Of a stretch of DNA of 64,000 nucleotides, positions 36,107 to 44,893 are shown in pieces. The translations under genes and the position numbers were made by a program. The first letter of the stretch is position 1. Every line of letters starts with the position of its first letter. Below the pieces are notes generated by a model. It saw only the letters and a list, made by a program, of their open reading frames with translations. It was not told the origin of the DNA and made no database searches. The DNA is from Pseudoduganella ginsengisoli. GTDB taxonomy: Bacteria > Pseudomonadota > Gammaproteobacteria > Burkholderiales > Burkholderiaceae_D. The stretch spans positions 124,001 through 188,000 of the forward strand of contig NZ_WNLA01000012.1 in assembly GCF_009720865.1 (NCBI RefSeq). Direction: 5' to 3'.

Positions 36107-36173
36107 TCCCAACGTTTGAATTCACCGGACTGCGCGTTTTTTTGCGCAGGTCCGGTGGAATGATGGGTTGGAC
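36107..36173 (-). other. attC4 (67 bp)
   Basis: Cores TCCCAAC at 36107 and GTTGGAC at 36167; stem ACCGGACTGCGCG / TGCGCAGGTCCGGT. Confidence 0.88.
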
Positions 36174-36179
36174 ATTACT

Positions 36180-36830
36180 TCAGCCGAGCCGCAGCATGAG
36201 ACCGCCCGGTCCCTCGCCATTAGCAAACTTGAGGTAAAGGGCGAGGCAGTCAACCAGAGCAGATGCCTCTTTGTAAATCGCATCGATATCGACGCTCCAC
36301 TTCATGTTGTAGAACTTTCGCTCAACCGACACATATAGCCTTATCGGATACACAGGAGGATCGAAGACTTCCCAGTGGGAAATAACCATATTGTAAGCAG
36401 CCATCGGTGAAGGAGGCAGCTTTCCTTGGGATAACGAAACGTTTGCTTCATCGAGGTATTCATCGAAGTGCTCAAGCGTATTTCTGACCTTGGCGTTGAG
36501 CATTTCCTTGAGTGGCACGTTTGATGTGAGTGCTCTAAGCGCTGCGGCACGCGCTTTGCGCAACCGATACTGGCGGCCGGATTTCCCATTTAGCCGAGCG
36601 CTCGCAGTAATCAACAACTTTTTGAGATTTGCTGCGTCGGATAGGATTGAAGCAATCAATGAGTGGAGTTCTGGGCTTACTTGCATGGCGTAGCCGTTGT
36701 CAGGAACCTTGGCCTCGTCAAACAGTTTCTCAGCCTTCGTCTTGATGGCGTGTGCAAGCCACCAGAGTTCATGGAAATAGAGAGTGAAGAGCTTCGTGTC
36801 CTCCAACTTCAGATCAGTGGCTTCGTTCAT
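36180..36830 (-). CDS. integron cassette gene, hypothetical (216 aa)
   Basis: A 216-residue, largely helical protein (MNEATDLKLEDTKLFTLYFH) with a central segment RNTLEHFDEYLDEAN that recalls HEPN-like or other RNA-targeting helical domains, though the R-x4-H motif is not clear enough to assign. ATG at 36830 is the first ATG in the cassette. Function unknown. Cassette 4. Confidence 0.65.
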   Translation of the reverse strand: MNEATDLKLEDTKLFTLYFHELWWLAHAIKTKAEKLFDEAKVPDNGYAMQVSPELHSLIASILSDAANLKKLLITASARLNGKSGRQYRLRKARAAALRALTSNVPLKEMLNAKVRNTLEHFDEYLDEANVSLSQGKLPPSPMAAYNMVISHWEVFDPPVYPIRLYVSVERKFYNMKWSVDIDAIYKEASALVDCLALYLKFANGEGPGGLMLRLG

Positions 36831-36842
36831 AATTTTTATGAC

Positions 36843-36931
36843 ACCCAACGTGTCACGCTAACCGGCGCTGCGCGGCTTTATCGCGCAGCGTCCAGCGACC
36901 AAAGGGAGCGGGGTTGAGCGCGTTGTTGGCG
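36843..36931 (-). other. attC3 (89 bp, long type)
   Basis: Cores ACCCAAC at 36843 and GTTGGCG at 36925; a strong central palindrome CGCTGCGCG / CGCGCAGCG. It resembles attC14 in length and arms. Confidence 0.85.
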
Positions 36932-37142
36932 CCAGCATCCCCGCGACGAGTGCAGCCGAAGCCGCAGCAGCAAACCGACCAGCGAACCAAGCGCCGCGCG
37001 CTGCCACACCAATACGCGCCGCAACGAACGAAGCGCTAAGCCCAGTGGCGAAGCCAGCGGCGCCGGAAGCCCGCACGCAAAGCGTAGCCTCAACGTTTGC
37101 ACCGCCGCGACACCAAACGCCAAGCGTAGCCAATGAATTCAA
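36858..37142 (-). CDS. possible small hydrophobic protein in cassette 3
   Basis: An open frame of 94 codons from TTG at 37142 with AAGGAG six bases upstream. The translation is Ala/Gly-rich with a hydrophobic middle (RFAAAASAALVAGML). It runs into attC3. No family and a non-standard start, so it may not be a real gene; no better frame exists in this cassette. Confidence 0.35.
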   Translation of the reverse strand: MNSLATLGVWCRGGANVEATLCVRASGAAGFATGLSASFVAARIGVAARGAWFAGRFAAAASAALVAGMLAPTTRSTPLPLVAGRCAIKPRSAG

Positions 37143-37158
37143 TGCCGCTCCTTATCCA

Positions 37159-37214
37159 CGCCAACGTGAAAATTCAGCCGCGGCGTAGCCGTCGGCTGGA
37201 ATGCCCTGTTGGCG
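37159..37214 (-). other. attC2 (56 bp)
   Basis: Cores CGCCAAC at 37159 and GTTGGCG at 37208 with stem ATTCAGCCG / CGGCTGGAAT. Identical to attC1 between the cores. Confidence 0.87.
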
Positions 37215-37496
37215 CGGAAAGACCGCAGACCACAAGCAGCACACCCCAGCAATAAAACGCAGCCACGACAACACGGCACAAGCCGGAGCGAAGCGACGCC
37301 CGGCAACCAAAATGACAAGCGCCAAAACGCTACCGAAAACCTCGACAGCCAGAATAGCCAGCGCAGAAAAGCAAAGATTTACCGTTGCCAGAAAGATACC
37401 ACAGGCAAAAACATTTCCGAAAGCCACGGAAGTAAATTAGCCACCGGCCCAGCACCACGCCTTGAGCAAGCGCCCGCATTCACGATGCAGATCACA
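37215..37496 (-). other. cassette 2, no confident gene
   Basis: The minus strand has a frame from GTG at 37427 (AFGNVFACGIFLATVNLCFSA) encoding a hydrophobic 91-residue product, but with no ribosome site. The same stretch is conserved in cassette 1. Plus-strand frames are also open here. Coding status is unresolved. Confidence 0.4.
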
Positions 37497-37552
37497 CGCC
37501 AACGTGAAAATTCAGCCGCGGCGTAGCCGTCGGCTGGAATGCCCTGTTGGCA
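37497..37552 (-). other. attC1 (56 bp, nearest the integrase)
   Basis: Cores CGCCAAC at 37497 and GTTGGCA at 37546. Its inner 50 bases are the same as those of attC2. Confidence 0.87.
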
Positions 37553-37801
37553 CCAGCGCACCAGGACGAAACGCAAACCGCGGCCAAGCAGGCCAATGCC
37601 GCCAGGGCCGACAACAGTGCGACCAGGAGCGAAGCGAGACCAAGGCGCGAGAATTGCCAGCGCAGAAAAGCCGACCTTCACCGTTGCCAGAAAGATACCA
37701 CGGGACGAAACGTTTCCGGAAGTCACGGGAGGGAAATAACCACCCAATCCAGCGCCAAGCACTGAGTAGCGGCCCGCTTTCAGCAAACGCTAATACGCCA
37801 A
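37553..37801 (-). other. cassette 1, no confident gene
   Basis: The most recently inserted position, next to attI. One minus-strand frame (TTG at 37786, containing GNVSSRGIFLATVKVGFSAL) matches the hydrophobic frame of cassette 2. Another frame begins in the attI region at 37859. No ribosome site supports either. Confidence 0.4.
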
Positions 37802-37950
37802 CGTGAAGTAGACACCCCATCAGGTGCGTTAATTCCCGACACCTCTTGAGAATTCGCATCAGAAACGCAGTGCCTTTTCTTTATTATCAAATAGTTATTC
37901 GAGTTTAGCACACCCCATTCACAAAACCCAAACCCACCTCCGGAGGCACT
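37796..37950 (-). promoter_or_regulatory. attI site and candidate cassette promoter Pc
   Basis: The region between the first cassette and intI. The insertion core GTTGGCG lies at 37796-37802 on the minus strand. A minus-strand promoter candidate is TTGGGT (37926-37931), 18-base spacer, TAAACT (37902-37907), pointing into the array. A Shine-Dalgarno GGAGG for intI lies at about 37942. I saw no LexA-type CTG-n10-CAG box, so SOS control of intI is not evident. Confidence 0.5.
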
Positions 37951-38943
37951 ATGTCCACTGGCAAGCCGAAACTACTAGACGAGGTGCGGGACAAAATCCG
38001 GCTCAAGCATTACAGCATTCGCACCGAGGCTAGCTATGTGGACTGGATACGGCGCTTCATTCTGTTCCATAATCCCCAACATCCCTCGACGCTGAACGCC
38101 ACCCACGTCACCGCATTTCTCACGCACTTGGCAGTCGCGGGCAAGGTAGCCGCATCTACCCAGAACCAGGCCCGCAGCGCCCTGCTTTTTCTCTACAAAG
38201 AAGTGTTAGCCATCGACCTCCCTTGGCTGTAGGGCGTGGTGAGCGCCAAAGCATCCCGGCGCTTGCCAGTTGTATTGACAACAGAAGAAGTCCAGCGGAT
38301 ATTGGTTCGCTTGGACGGCACGCCCGGGCTCATGCTGCGACTGATCTACGGCAGCGGTATGCGCATCATGGAATGCATGCGGCTGCGCGTGAAGGATATC
38401 GATTTCAGCCGCCGCGAAATTTTGATCAGAGAAGGCAAAGGCAACAAGGACCGCGTAACGGTGCTGCCCGAATCTGTCATCCCAGCACTGCAGCAGCACT
38501 TGCTGCGAGTTCATGCCCTGCACTGTACTGACCTTGCGGAAGGTTATGGCGAGGTCTATCTCCCTTTCGCACTGGCCCGCAAATACCCCAACGCAGCACG
38601 CGAGTGGGGATGGCAATATGCCTTCCCGTCGATTAAACGGTCGACAGATCCACGCTCCGGTGCGGTTCGGCGCCATCACGCCGATGAGAAGGCTGTTCAG
38701 CGCGCAATGCGCCAGGCTACGCGTGATGCGGGCATCGCCAAGCCCGCCACGCCGCATACACTGCGCCATTCATTCGCCACCCACTTGCTCCAGGCAGGCT
38801 ATGACATTCGAACCGTTCAGGAATTACTGGGGCATCAGGACGTCAGCACCACCATGATCTATACCCATGTGCTGAACCGGGGCGGCCGCAGCGTCATCAG
38901 CCCGCTGGACCAGACATTGCCCCTTCTCCGCCCCGCCCCTTAA
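37951..38943 (+). pseudogene. intI: integron integrase with in-frame amber stop
   Basis: A 330-codon reading frame matching integron tyrosine recombinases, broken only by TAG at 38230-38232 (codon 94), straight after LPWL and before a segment ending SRRLPVVLT, exactly where IntI1 has a glutamine. Everything else is intact and in frame: Arg138 (GSGMRIME), Lys166, His269 and Arg272 (PHTLRHSF), His295 (LLGHQDVS) and the nucleophile Tyr304 (TMIYTH). The integron-specific patch ([32 protein letters not shown]) is also present. A CAG-to-TAG change would explain it. Truncated at 93 residues it has no catalytic domain. Transcribed away from the cassettes, the standard integron layout. Confidence 0.9.
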
Positions 38944-39287
38944 AGCGCCACCGGCAACACATCCCCAAACCACCGCCCCAGCGCCAGCCGCTCAAACACA
39001 TCCCGGACCGCATCGCTGTGATGCACCAGCCGCAATTCCCGGCTTTCATCGCGCGCCATCAGCTTGGCCAGGATCAGCACCTGAATGCCCGCGCTATCGA
39101 TGTCGGTCACGCCCGCCAGGTCCACTTCCAGCACGGCGCAGCGCTTCAGCTCCGTTTGCAGCATGTGTTTGATTTCCGCCGCCCGGTAGATGGTTATCTC
39201 GCCTTCCAGCGCGACGTAGCCGACATCCATCCCGCCCCCGACATCCACGCCGTCTTCATCGACAGCCTGCATTGCGCGCGCATTCAT
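38940..39287 (-). CDS. STAS-domain protein (anti-sigma antagonist type)
   Basis: A 115-residue STAS protein: [19 protein letters not shown], then [20 protein letters not shown] with the Ser that partner kinases phosphorylate in this family. It is the last gene of a chemotaxis block; its ATG overlaps the stop of the CheY-like gene by four bases. Its own stop interleaves with that of intI. It may tune a phosphorelay linked to the chemoreceptors. Confidence 0.87.
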   Translation of the reverse strand: MNARAMQAVDEDGVDVGGGMDVGYVALEGEITIYRAAEIKHMLQTELKRCAVLEVDLAGVTDIDSAGIQVLILAKLMARDESRELRLVHHSDAVRDVFERLALGRWFGDVLPVAL

Positions 39288-39652
39288 GGCAGCACCAGTT
39301 TCTGGATCGCGCCCAGCAGCACGTCCGGCTTGAATGGTTTCGTGACCCAGGCGCGCGCGCCGGCGGCCTGCCCTTCCTTCTTTTTCGATTCCTGCGATTC
39401 CGTCGTCAGCATGATGACCGGCGTGAACTTATAGTTCGGTAATTGCTTGATCTCCTTGACGAACGTGATGCCATCCATCACCGGCATGTTGACGTCGCAG
39501 ACCACCAGGTTGATTTTCTGCGCCGGCAGCTTATGCAGGGCGTCCGAGCCGTCCACTGCTTCCACAACGTCATATCCCGCGCCTTTCAGCGCAATCCCCA
39601 CGACTTGCCGCAGCGAAGCCGAGTCATCGATGACCATGATGGTTTTTCCCAT
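39284..39652 (-). CDS. CheY-like single-domain response regulator
   Basis: A 122-residue receiver-only protein. MVIDDSASLRQVV provides the acidic pair, VVCDVNMPVMDG the phospho-accepting Asp, LTTES the Thr and VTKPFKP the Lys. It follows two chemoreceptor genes on the same strand and is translationally coupled to the STAS gene. Expected to carry a signal from a CheA encoded elsewhere. Confidence 0.9.
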   Translation of the reverse strand: MGKTIMVIDDSASLRQVVGIALKGAGYDVVEAVDGSDALHKLPAQKINLVVCDVNMPVMDGITFVKEIKQLPNYKFTPVIMLTTESQESKKKEGQAAGARAWVTKPFKPDVLLGAIQKLVLP

Positions 39653-39712
39653 GCTTTCCTCCCGAAGAGTAGCTACACCACACTGGAGAGCGTCACAGTG
39701 CGCCCTCCGCCA

Positions 39713-41896
39713 CTAGAAATTCGCGAAATGCGCTTCATCCGGTCCGGCCGGCATAAAGCGCGACAAGCTGGCCGTGCCACGCCGGGTCGATGCACGCGGC
39801 GCGGCGCCTTTGCGCACCACCTGCGGCAAATTGAACGCGCCTGTCTCGACCTTGAAGAAGCCCATCGTGCGCTGTAATTGTTCGGCCTGGCCGCTCATCT
39901 CTTCGGCGGTGGCCGCCAGCTCTTCCGAACTGGCCGCATTTTGCTGCGTGGTCTGCGACAACTGCTGCACTGCCGAATTGATTTGCGCAACACCCGACGC
40001 CTGCTCTTCCGACGCGGCGGAAATTTCCTGCACCAGGTCGGACGTGCGGCGGATATTCGGCACCATCTGGCCCAGCAACTGGCCGGCACGCTCCGCCAGC
40101 TGCACGCTGCCGGAAGCCACTTCGGAAATTTCCTGCGCCGCCACTTGCGACCGCTCCGCCAGCTTGCGCACTTCCGCCGCCACCACGGCAAAGCCTTTGC
40201 CGTGTTCGCCGGCCCGCGCTGCTTCAATCGCCGCATTCAGCGCCAGCAAATTGGTCTGATAGGCTATGTCGTCGATGATGCTGATCTTGGCGGCGATCTG
40301 CTTCATGGCCACCACTGTCGCATCGACCGCCCCACCGCCCTCCGCCGCTTCCTGCGCCGCCTTGGCCGCCATGCCATCGGTAGCCTTCGCGTTATCCGTG
40401 TTTTGCGTGATCGACGCCGTCATCTGTTCCAGCGACGCACTGGTTTCTTCCACGCTGGCCGCCTGTTCGCTGGCCGATTGCGACAGCGACTGCGCCGTGG
40501 CCGACACTTCTTCCGAGGCGCTGGCCAGCGCATGGGCGCCCTGGTTGACTTCCGTCACCACTTGCAGCAGCTTGCTCACAGTATTGTTGGCGTACGACTT
40601 CAATTCGCCGAAGCTGCCTTCATAGTGCTTGTCGATGGTTTTGCTCAAATCGCCATCGGCCAGTGCGCCCATCACGCGCACCACGTCGTCAATCGATGCC
40701 CCCGTCGTCACCATCAGGCGGTTCAAGCCTTCACCCAAGTCTTTCTGGAAGCCTTGCAAGCCCGCCAGGTCGATGCGCGCCGTGAAATCCCCATGGTTGG
40801 CGGCTTCCACCACTTGTTTCTGGCTCTCGATCACCTGGTTCAGCTTGGCCACGGTATTGTTGGCGTACTTTTTCAACTCATCGAACGCGCCTTCATACGG
40901 CTTGTCGATCTGCTTGCTCAAGTCGCCCGCCGACACGGCGCCCATGACCCGCACCACGTCGTCCACGCTGGCGCCGGTGGTGGCCATCAGCTGGTTCAAG
41001 CCATCGCCCAATTCTTTTTGGAAGCCTTGCAAACCTGCGGTATCGACACGCGCAGAAAAGTCGCCCCGGTTGGCGGCCGCCACTGCCTGCTTTTGCCCGT
41101 CCACCACTTGCCGCATTTTGTCCACCAAGCTTTGCATGGCCTGCAACAGCAGGCCAGTCTCATCGGTATGCTTGGCTTCGATATGGATGGACAAGTCGCC
41201 CGCCGCCAGCTTGCCGGCCGCTTCCATGGCCTGCGTGACGGGGCGCGTGACACTGCGGCTGATGAACCAGCCCAGCGCAATGCCGGACAGCACTGAAACG
41301 ATAATCGTGGCCACCATCAGGTTGCGGCTGCTTTCATACAGCATGGTCGTGTCGGCCGCCGCCTGTTTGGCCCGGGCTTCCTTTTGATCCGTCAATTCCG
41401 ACATCAGTTCGTCCAGCGCTGTGGCTACCGTGCCCACGGCGGCCTGGGCCTGCGCCAGGTTTTCATCGCGCTTTTGCAAATCGCGCGAGGAGGCAATCTG
41501 GAATACCGCCGCGTTGGCACGCTGGTAATCCTCGACTTGCTTGCTATAGGTGACGAACAATTGCTTACCGCGCTCGCTGACAAACAGGGGCCGCGCCTTG
41601 TCCATGTAGTCCTTCATGGTGGCAATCGCCTTGTTGGCGATGTCCGCCTGTTTCGTCCGTTCCGCTTCGGTCGTGGCCAGCAGCGCGTTGGCGCGGGCCC
41701 GGCCGACATAAATCAGGTTGATGTTGGCTTCCTTGATATGAGACAGGCCCATCAACTCCATCTCATACATGCGGTCGGCCGCTTCGTCGATCTTGCCGGC
41801 ATTGGTGATACCGACAGCGCCCACCACGATGCTGAATGCGGCGACCAGGATAAAGCCGCCAATTAGTTTCATGCCTATCTTCATATTTGCAAACAT
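39713..41896 (-). CDS. methyl-accepting chemotaxis protein with repeated HAMP-like units
   Basis: A 727-residue chemoreceptor. A membrane helix ([20 protein letters not shown]), a four-helix-bundle-type ligand domain with [16 protein letters not shown], and a second helix near 190-210 ([20 protein letters not shown]). Then HAMP, two repeats of about 90 residues (each with GLQGFQKxLGxGLNxLM and DVVRVMGA), and the signalling hairpin with [20 protein letters not shown]. Paralogous to the next gene upstream. A GGGG-type ribosome site precedes ATG 41896. Confidence 0.9.
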   Translation of the reverse strand: MFANMKIGMKLIGGFILVAAFSIVVGAVGITNAGKIDEAADRMYEMELMGLSHIKEANINLIYVGRARANALLATTEAERTKQADIANKAIATMKDYMDKARPLFVSERGKQLFVTYSKQVEDYQRANAAVFQIASSRDLQKRDENLAQAQAAVGTVATALDELMSELTDQKEARAKQAAADTTMLYESSRNLMVATIIVSVLSGIALGWFISRSVTRPVTQAMEAAGKLAAGDLSIHIEAKHTDETGLLLQAMQSLVDKMRQVVDGQKQAVAAANRGDFSARVDTAGLQGFQKELGDGLNQLMATTGASVDDVVRVMGAVSAGDLSKQIDKPYEGAFDELKKYANNTVAKLNQVIESQKQVVEAANHGDFTARIDLAGLQGFQKDLGEGLNRLMVTTGASIDDVVRVMGALADGDLSKTIDKHYEGSFGELKSYANNTVSKLLQVVTEVNQGAHALASASEEVSATAQSLSQSASEQAASVEETSASLEQMTASITQNTDNAKATDGMAAKAAQEAAEGGGAVDATVVAMKQIAAKISIIDDIAYQTNLLALNAAIEAARAGEHGKGFAVVAAEVRKLAERSQVAAQEISEVASGSVQLAERAGQLLGQMVPNIRRTSDLVQEISAASEEQASGVAQINSAVQQLSQTTQQNAASSEELAATAEEMSGQAEQLQRTMGFFKVETGAFNLPQVVRKGAAPRASTRRGTASLSRFMPAGPDEAHFANF

Positions 41897-41959
41897 CGCA
41901 TCCCCTTTCAGCTACATGACGTCCCGCTAGCCACCATGGCATTGCCGCTACACTGGCGC

Positions 41960-44287
41960 TTAATACCGCGCAAACTGGGTTTCATCGACGTCCGGCGTGG
42001 CGGACATCCTCGCATGGCCGCTGTCGGACGAACGGCGCAGCGGCGCCCGCGGCCCGTTGGCCCGGCGCGCCGGCAACGTGGCAACATGGCCGTGCATGCC
42101 AAGTACGCCGTGATCGACTTTGAAGAAGCCCATGGTCCGCTGCAGCTGTTCGGCTTGCCCGCTCATTTCCTCGGCAGTCGCGGCCAGCTCTTCGGAACTG
42201 GCCGAGTTTTGCTGCGTGGTTTGCGAAAGCTGCAGTACGGCGGCATTGATTTGTGCAACGCCGGATGCCTGCTCATTCGACGCAGCGGAAATTTCCTGCA
42301 CCAGGTCCGATGTGCGCTTGATGTTCGGCACCATCTGACCCAGCAGCTGGCCGGCACGCTCCGCCAGTTCCACACTGCTGCTGGCCACTTCGCCGATTTC
42401 CGCAGCCGCCACCTGGCTGCGCTCGGCCAGCTTGCGCACTTCCGCCGCCACCACGGCAAACCCTTTGCCATGTTCGCCAGCGCGCGCCGCTTCAATCGCC
42501 GCGTTGAGCGCCAGCAGATTGGTCTGATAGGCGATGTCGTCGATGATGCCGATCTTGGCGGCAATCTGTTTCATGGCCGTAGCCGTCGCGTTGACGGCAT
42601 CGCCGCCTTCCGCCGCTTCCTGCGCTGCCTTGGACGCCATGCCATCGGTGATTTTGGCGTTATCGGTATTCTGCGATATCGACGACGTCATTTGCTCCAG
42701 CGACGCACTGGTTTCCTCCACGCTGGCCGCCTGCTCACTGGATGCCTGCGACAGCGATTGCGCCGTGGCCGACACTTCGTCCGATGCGCTGGCCAGCGCC
42801 TGGGCGCCCTGGTTCACTTCCGTCACCACTTGCAACAGCCTGGCCACCGTGTTGTTCGCATACGACTTCAACTCGCCAAAGCTGCCCTCGTAATGCTTGT
42901 CGATGGTCTTGTTCAAGTCGCCTTCGGCCAGCGCCCCCATCACGCGCACCACGTCATCGATCGATGCCCCCGTGGTGGACATCAATTGGTTCATGCCGTC
43001 GCCCAGCTCTTTCTGGAAGCCCTTCAAGCCGGACGTATCGATGCGCGATGTGAAGTCGCCACGGTTGGCCGCTTCCACCACGCGGCGCTGGCCTTCGATG
43101 ACGATATTGAGCTTGGTGACGGTACTGTTGGCATACGTTTTCAAGTTGCCGTACGCACCTTCGTATTCGCGCGAAATAGTCTGGCTCAAATCGCCTTCGG
43201 AAATCGCTCCCATGACGCGGCCAACGTCGTCAATCACGAGGTTCAGCTTGCCGATGGTGCTGTTGGTGTACGTCTTCAACTGGTCGAATGCGCCTTCATA
43301 CGGCTTGTCGATGGACTTCGTGAGGTCGCCTTCGGACACGGCGCTCATCACGCGCACCACGTCGGCCACGCTGGCGCCGGTGGTCGTCATCAACTGGTTC
43401 AAGCCATCGCCCAGGTCTTTCTGGAAGCCCTGCAAGCCGGCCACGTCGATGCGCGCACTGAAGTCGCCCCGGTTGGCTGCCGTGACAGCCATTTTCTGCC
43501 CTTCCACCACCCGGTTCAGCTTGACAACCATGCTGCCCATGGCATTGAGCAGCTGCCCGGTTTCATCCCTGCCGCCCTTCTCCACCTGCATGCTGACGTC
43601 GCCTGCTTCCAGGCGGCGGGCCACATCGACTGCCGAGCGCAACGGACCGGTAATCGCCACGGTAATCAGTGCGGCAATTGCTATCGCTATCAGGACCGCC
43701 ACGGCAGCGACCGTAATCACCAGCGTGCGCGTGCTTTCGTATGTTTCTTTGGCCTCGCCGCCAGCCTTGTCCATCAGCTCGGACTGGAATTGCGCCAGCG
43801 CCTCCAGCGCTGCCCAAAAAGCTTCATTGGCCGGGACCAGTTCGCCACGCAGGTAATCCGTGGCAGCCTTGCGGTCGCGCTTGGCCAAGTCATAGAACTG
43901 TTCGTATTTGGGATCGACCAGGGCGCGCTTGTCGTTGACGTCTTTCAGCAATTGCCGGCCACGCTCGATGGTGACCATTTTCTGCAATTTGCCCAGCTGC
44001 TCCGCCATTTCGCCGCGGTTGACTTCGGCGGCCTTGTGGGCTTTTTCCGCTTCCGCCTCCGAGTTCGCAATCAGCATGTTGCGGAACTGGCGGGCATTAT
44101 CGAGGGAATTCTTGACGATTTCCTGCACCAGCACGTATTTGACGTAGCGGTCATCCAGGATCAGTCTGGTTTGGTCGTTGACGCTGCCCAGCCGTTGTAC
44201 CGAGACCACAGCCAATATCAGCAACAGCACCACAACGCTGCCAAACCCCAATCCTAGCCGAGCGGCTATCTTCAAATTCTTGAGCAT
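41960..44287 (-). CDS. methyl-accepting chemotaxis protein with repeated HAMP-like units
   Basis: A 775-residue paralogue of the downstream chemoreceptor. First helix [20 protein letters not shown], a ligand domain with [20 protein letters not shown] (the small-ligand 4HB type), and second helix near [20 protein letters not shown]. Then HAMP followed by about three HAMP-like units (one shorter, with [16 protein letters not shown]) and the same signalling tip. ATG at 44287 gives the proper start; earlier codons in the frame are not conserved. A sigma-28-like promoter lies 80 bases upstream. Confidence 0.9.
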   Translation of the reverse strand: MLKNLKIAARLGLGFGSVVVLLLILAVVSVQRLGSVNDQTRLILDDRYVKYVLVQEIVKNSLDNARQFRNMLIANSEAEAEKAHKAAEVNRGEMAEQLGKLQKMVTIERGRQLLKDVNDKRALVDPKYEQFYDLAKRDRKAATDYLRGELVPANEAFWAALEALAQFQSELMDKAGGEAKETYESTRTLVITVAAVAVLIAIAIAALITVAITGPLRSAVDVARRLEAGDVSMQVEKGGRDETGQLLNAMGSMVVKLNRVVEGQKMAVTAANRGDFSARIDVAGLQGFQKDLGDGLNQLMTTTGASVADVVRVMSAVSEGDLTKSIDKPYEGAFDQLKTYTNSTIGKLNLVIDDVGRVMGAISEGDLSQTISREYEGAYGNLKTYANSTVTKLNIVIEGQRRVVEAANRGDFTSRIDTSGLKGFQKELGDGMNQLMSTTGASIDDVVRVMGALAEGDLNKTIDKHYEGSFGELKSYANNTVARLLQVVTEVNQGAQALASASDEVSATAQSLSQASSEQAASVEETSASLEQMTSSISQNTDNAKITDGMASKAAQEAAEGGDAVNATATAMKQIAAKIGIIDDIAYQTNLLALNAAIEAARAGEHGKGFAVVAAEVRKLAERSQVAAAEIGEVASSSVELAERAGQLLGQMVPNIKRTSDLVQEISAASNEQASGVAQINAAVLQLSQTTQQNSASSEELAATAEEMSGQAEQLQRTMGFFKVDHGVLGMHGHVATLPARRANGPRAPLRRSSDSGHARMSATPDVDETQFARY

Positions 44288-44368
44288 GGTTGTATCCCTG
44301 TTAAACACAACACGTGAGGACGAATGCCGCGAAGGCATCGCTAAACGGAGCAACAGGGACGCGGGGGC

Positions 44369-44396
44369 GTGGCGGCCTTTTTCTGGTGCAACTTTA
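44369..44396 (-). promoter_or_regulatory. sigma-28 (FliA)-like promoter
   Basis: On the minus strand TAAAGTTG is followed after about 12 bases by GCCGCCAC, a partial match to TAAAGTTT-N11-GCCGATAA. It lies about 80 bases before the chemoreceptor start, where a motility-class promoter would be expected. Confidence 0.4.
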
Positions 44397-44517
44397 TTCC
44401 AGAAAGCAACTCCTGGAAATCATTATGCACATTGATGCCGCTCAAGATTCTATCGAAATGTCACACTGGTGGCGCGGCCTATTAAATCCGCACCAACAGT
44501 CATTTTCTTTTTAACAG

Positions 44518-44670
44518 TCATGCCAATTTGTTAGCAGGGATCAGCCACCATCCCAATTGCTCGCGGATACGCTCTGGAGCGGGCGGTGGAGACTGTTCGG
44601 TACGGCGCCGTTCCATCAGCGCGCGGACGGCTTCCTTGGACGGATGCGTGGTGTGGGTGTGCTGGGTCAT
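44518..44670 (-). CDS. small conserved-looking protein, 50 aa
   Basis: A 50-residue frame from ATG at 44670 with AGGAGG six bases upstream, an excellent ribosome site. The protein starts MTQHTHTTHPSKEAVRALME, continues with an Arg-rich and Pro-rich middle and ends GWWLIPANKLA. No family recognised. The strong ribosome site and the compact composition argue that it is real. It overlaps weaker plus-strand frames, which lack such signals. Confidence 0.65.
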   Translation of the reverse strand: MTQHTHTTHPSKEAVRALMERRRTEQSPPPAPERIREQLGWWLIPANKLA

Positions 44671-44893
44671 GATGGCCTCCTGCCGGTCACTGTATTGCTG
44701 CGGTACAGAGACATGGTGCGCTTGTGCCGGGACGCGGAATACGTCAATGAAGACCAGGTTCGCGGCGCTGTTGCAGCTTTAAGTGCGCTTGCTTGTATTA
44801 GCGACCGGAAACGGCTCTTTCATTAGCCCAAATTTGTAACATCCAGTCGCCGTCGCGGCGGCGCAACGCCGCCCCGTCCGTAACGACAAAGAT
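44671..44893. other. intergenic, no feature seen
   Basis: About 220 bases between the small protein gene and the amidase stop. It presumably holds the promoter of the small gene; no terminator or operator was identified. Confidence 0.4.

Noticed and set aside
35777-36173. GC-rich hairpins that resemble terminators or REP elements
   Set aside because: They carry paired RYYYAAC/GTTRRRY cores at fixed ends and separate single genes, so they are attC sites.
37209-37806. Plus-strand frames across cassettes 1 and 2
   Set aside because: Partly conserved between the two cassettes, but they cross attC sites, run against the array direction and have no ribosome sites. Left as unresolved rather than annotated.
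37860-37950. SOS (LexA) box upstream of intI
   Set aside because: No CTG-n10-CAG palindrome was found in the promoter region.
44557-44826. 89-codon plus-strand frame
   Set aside because: Overlaps the 50-residue minus-strand gene, which has a far better ribosome site; its product is unrecognised.
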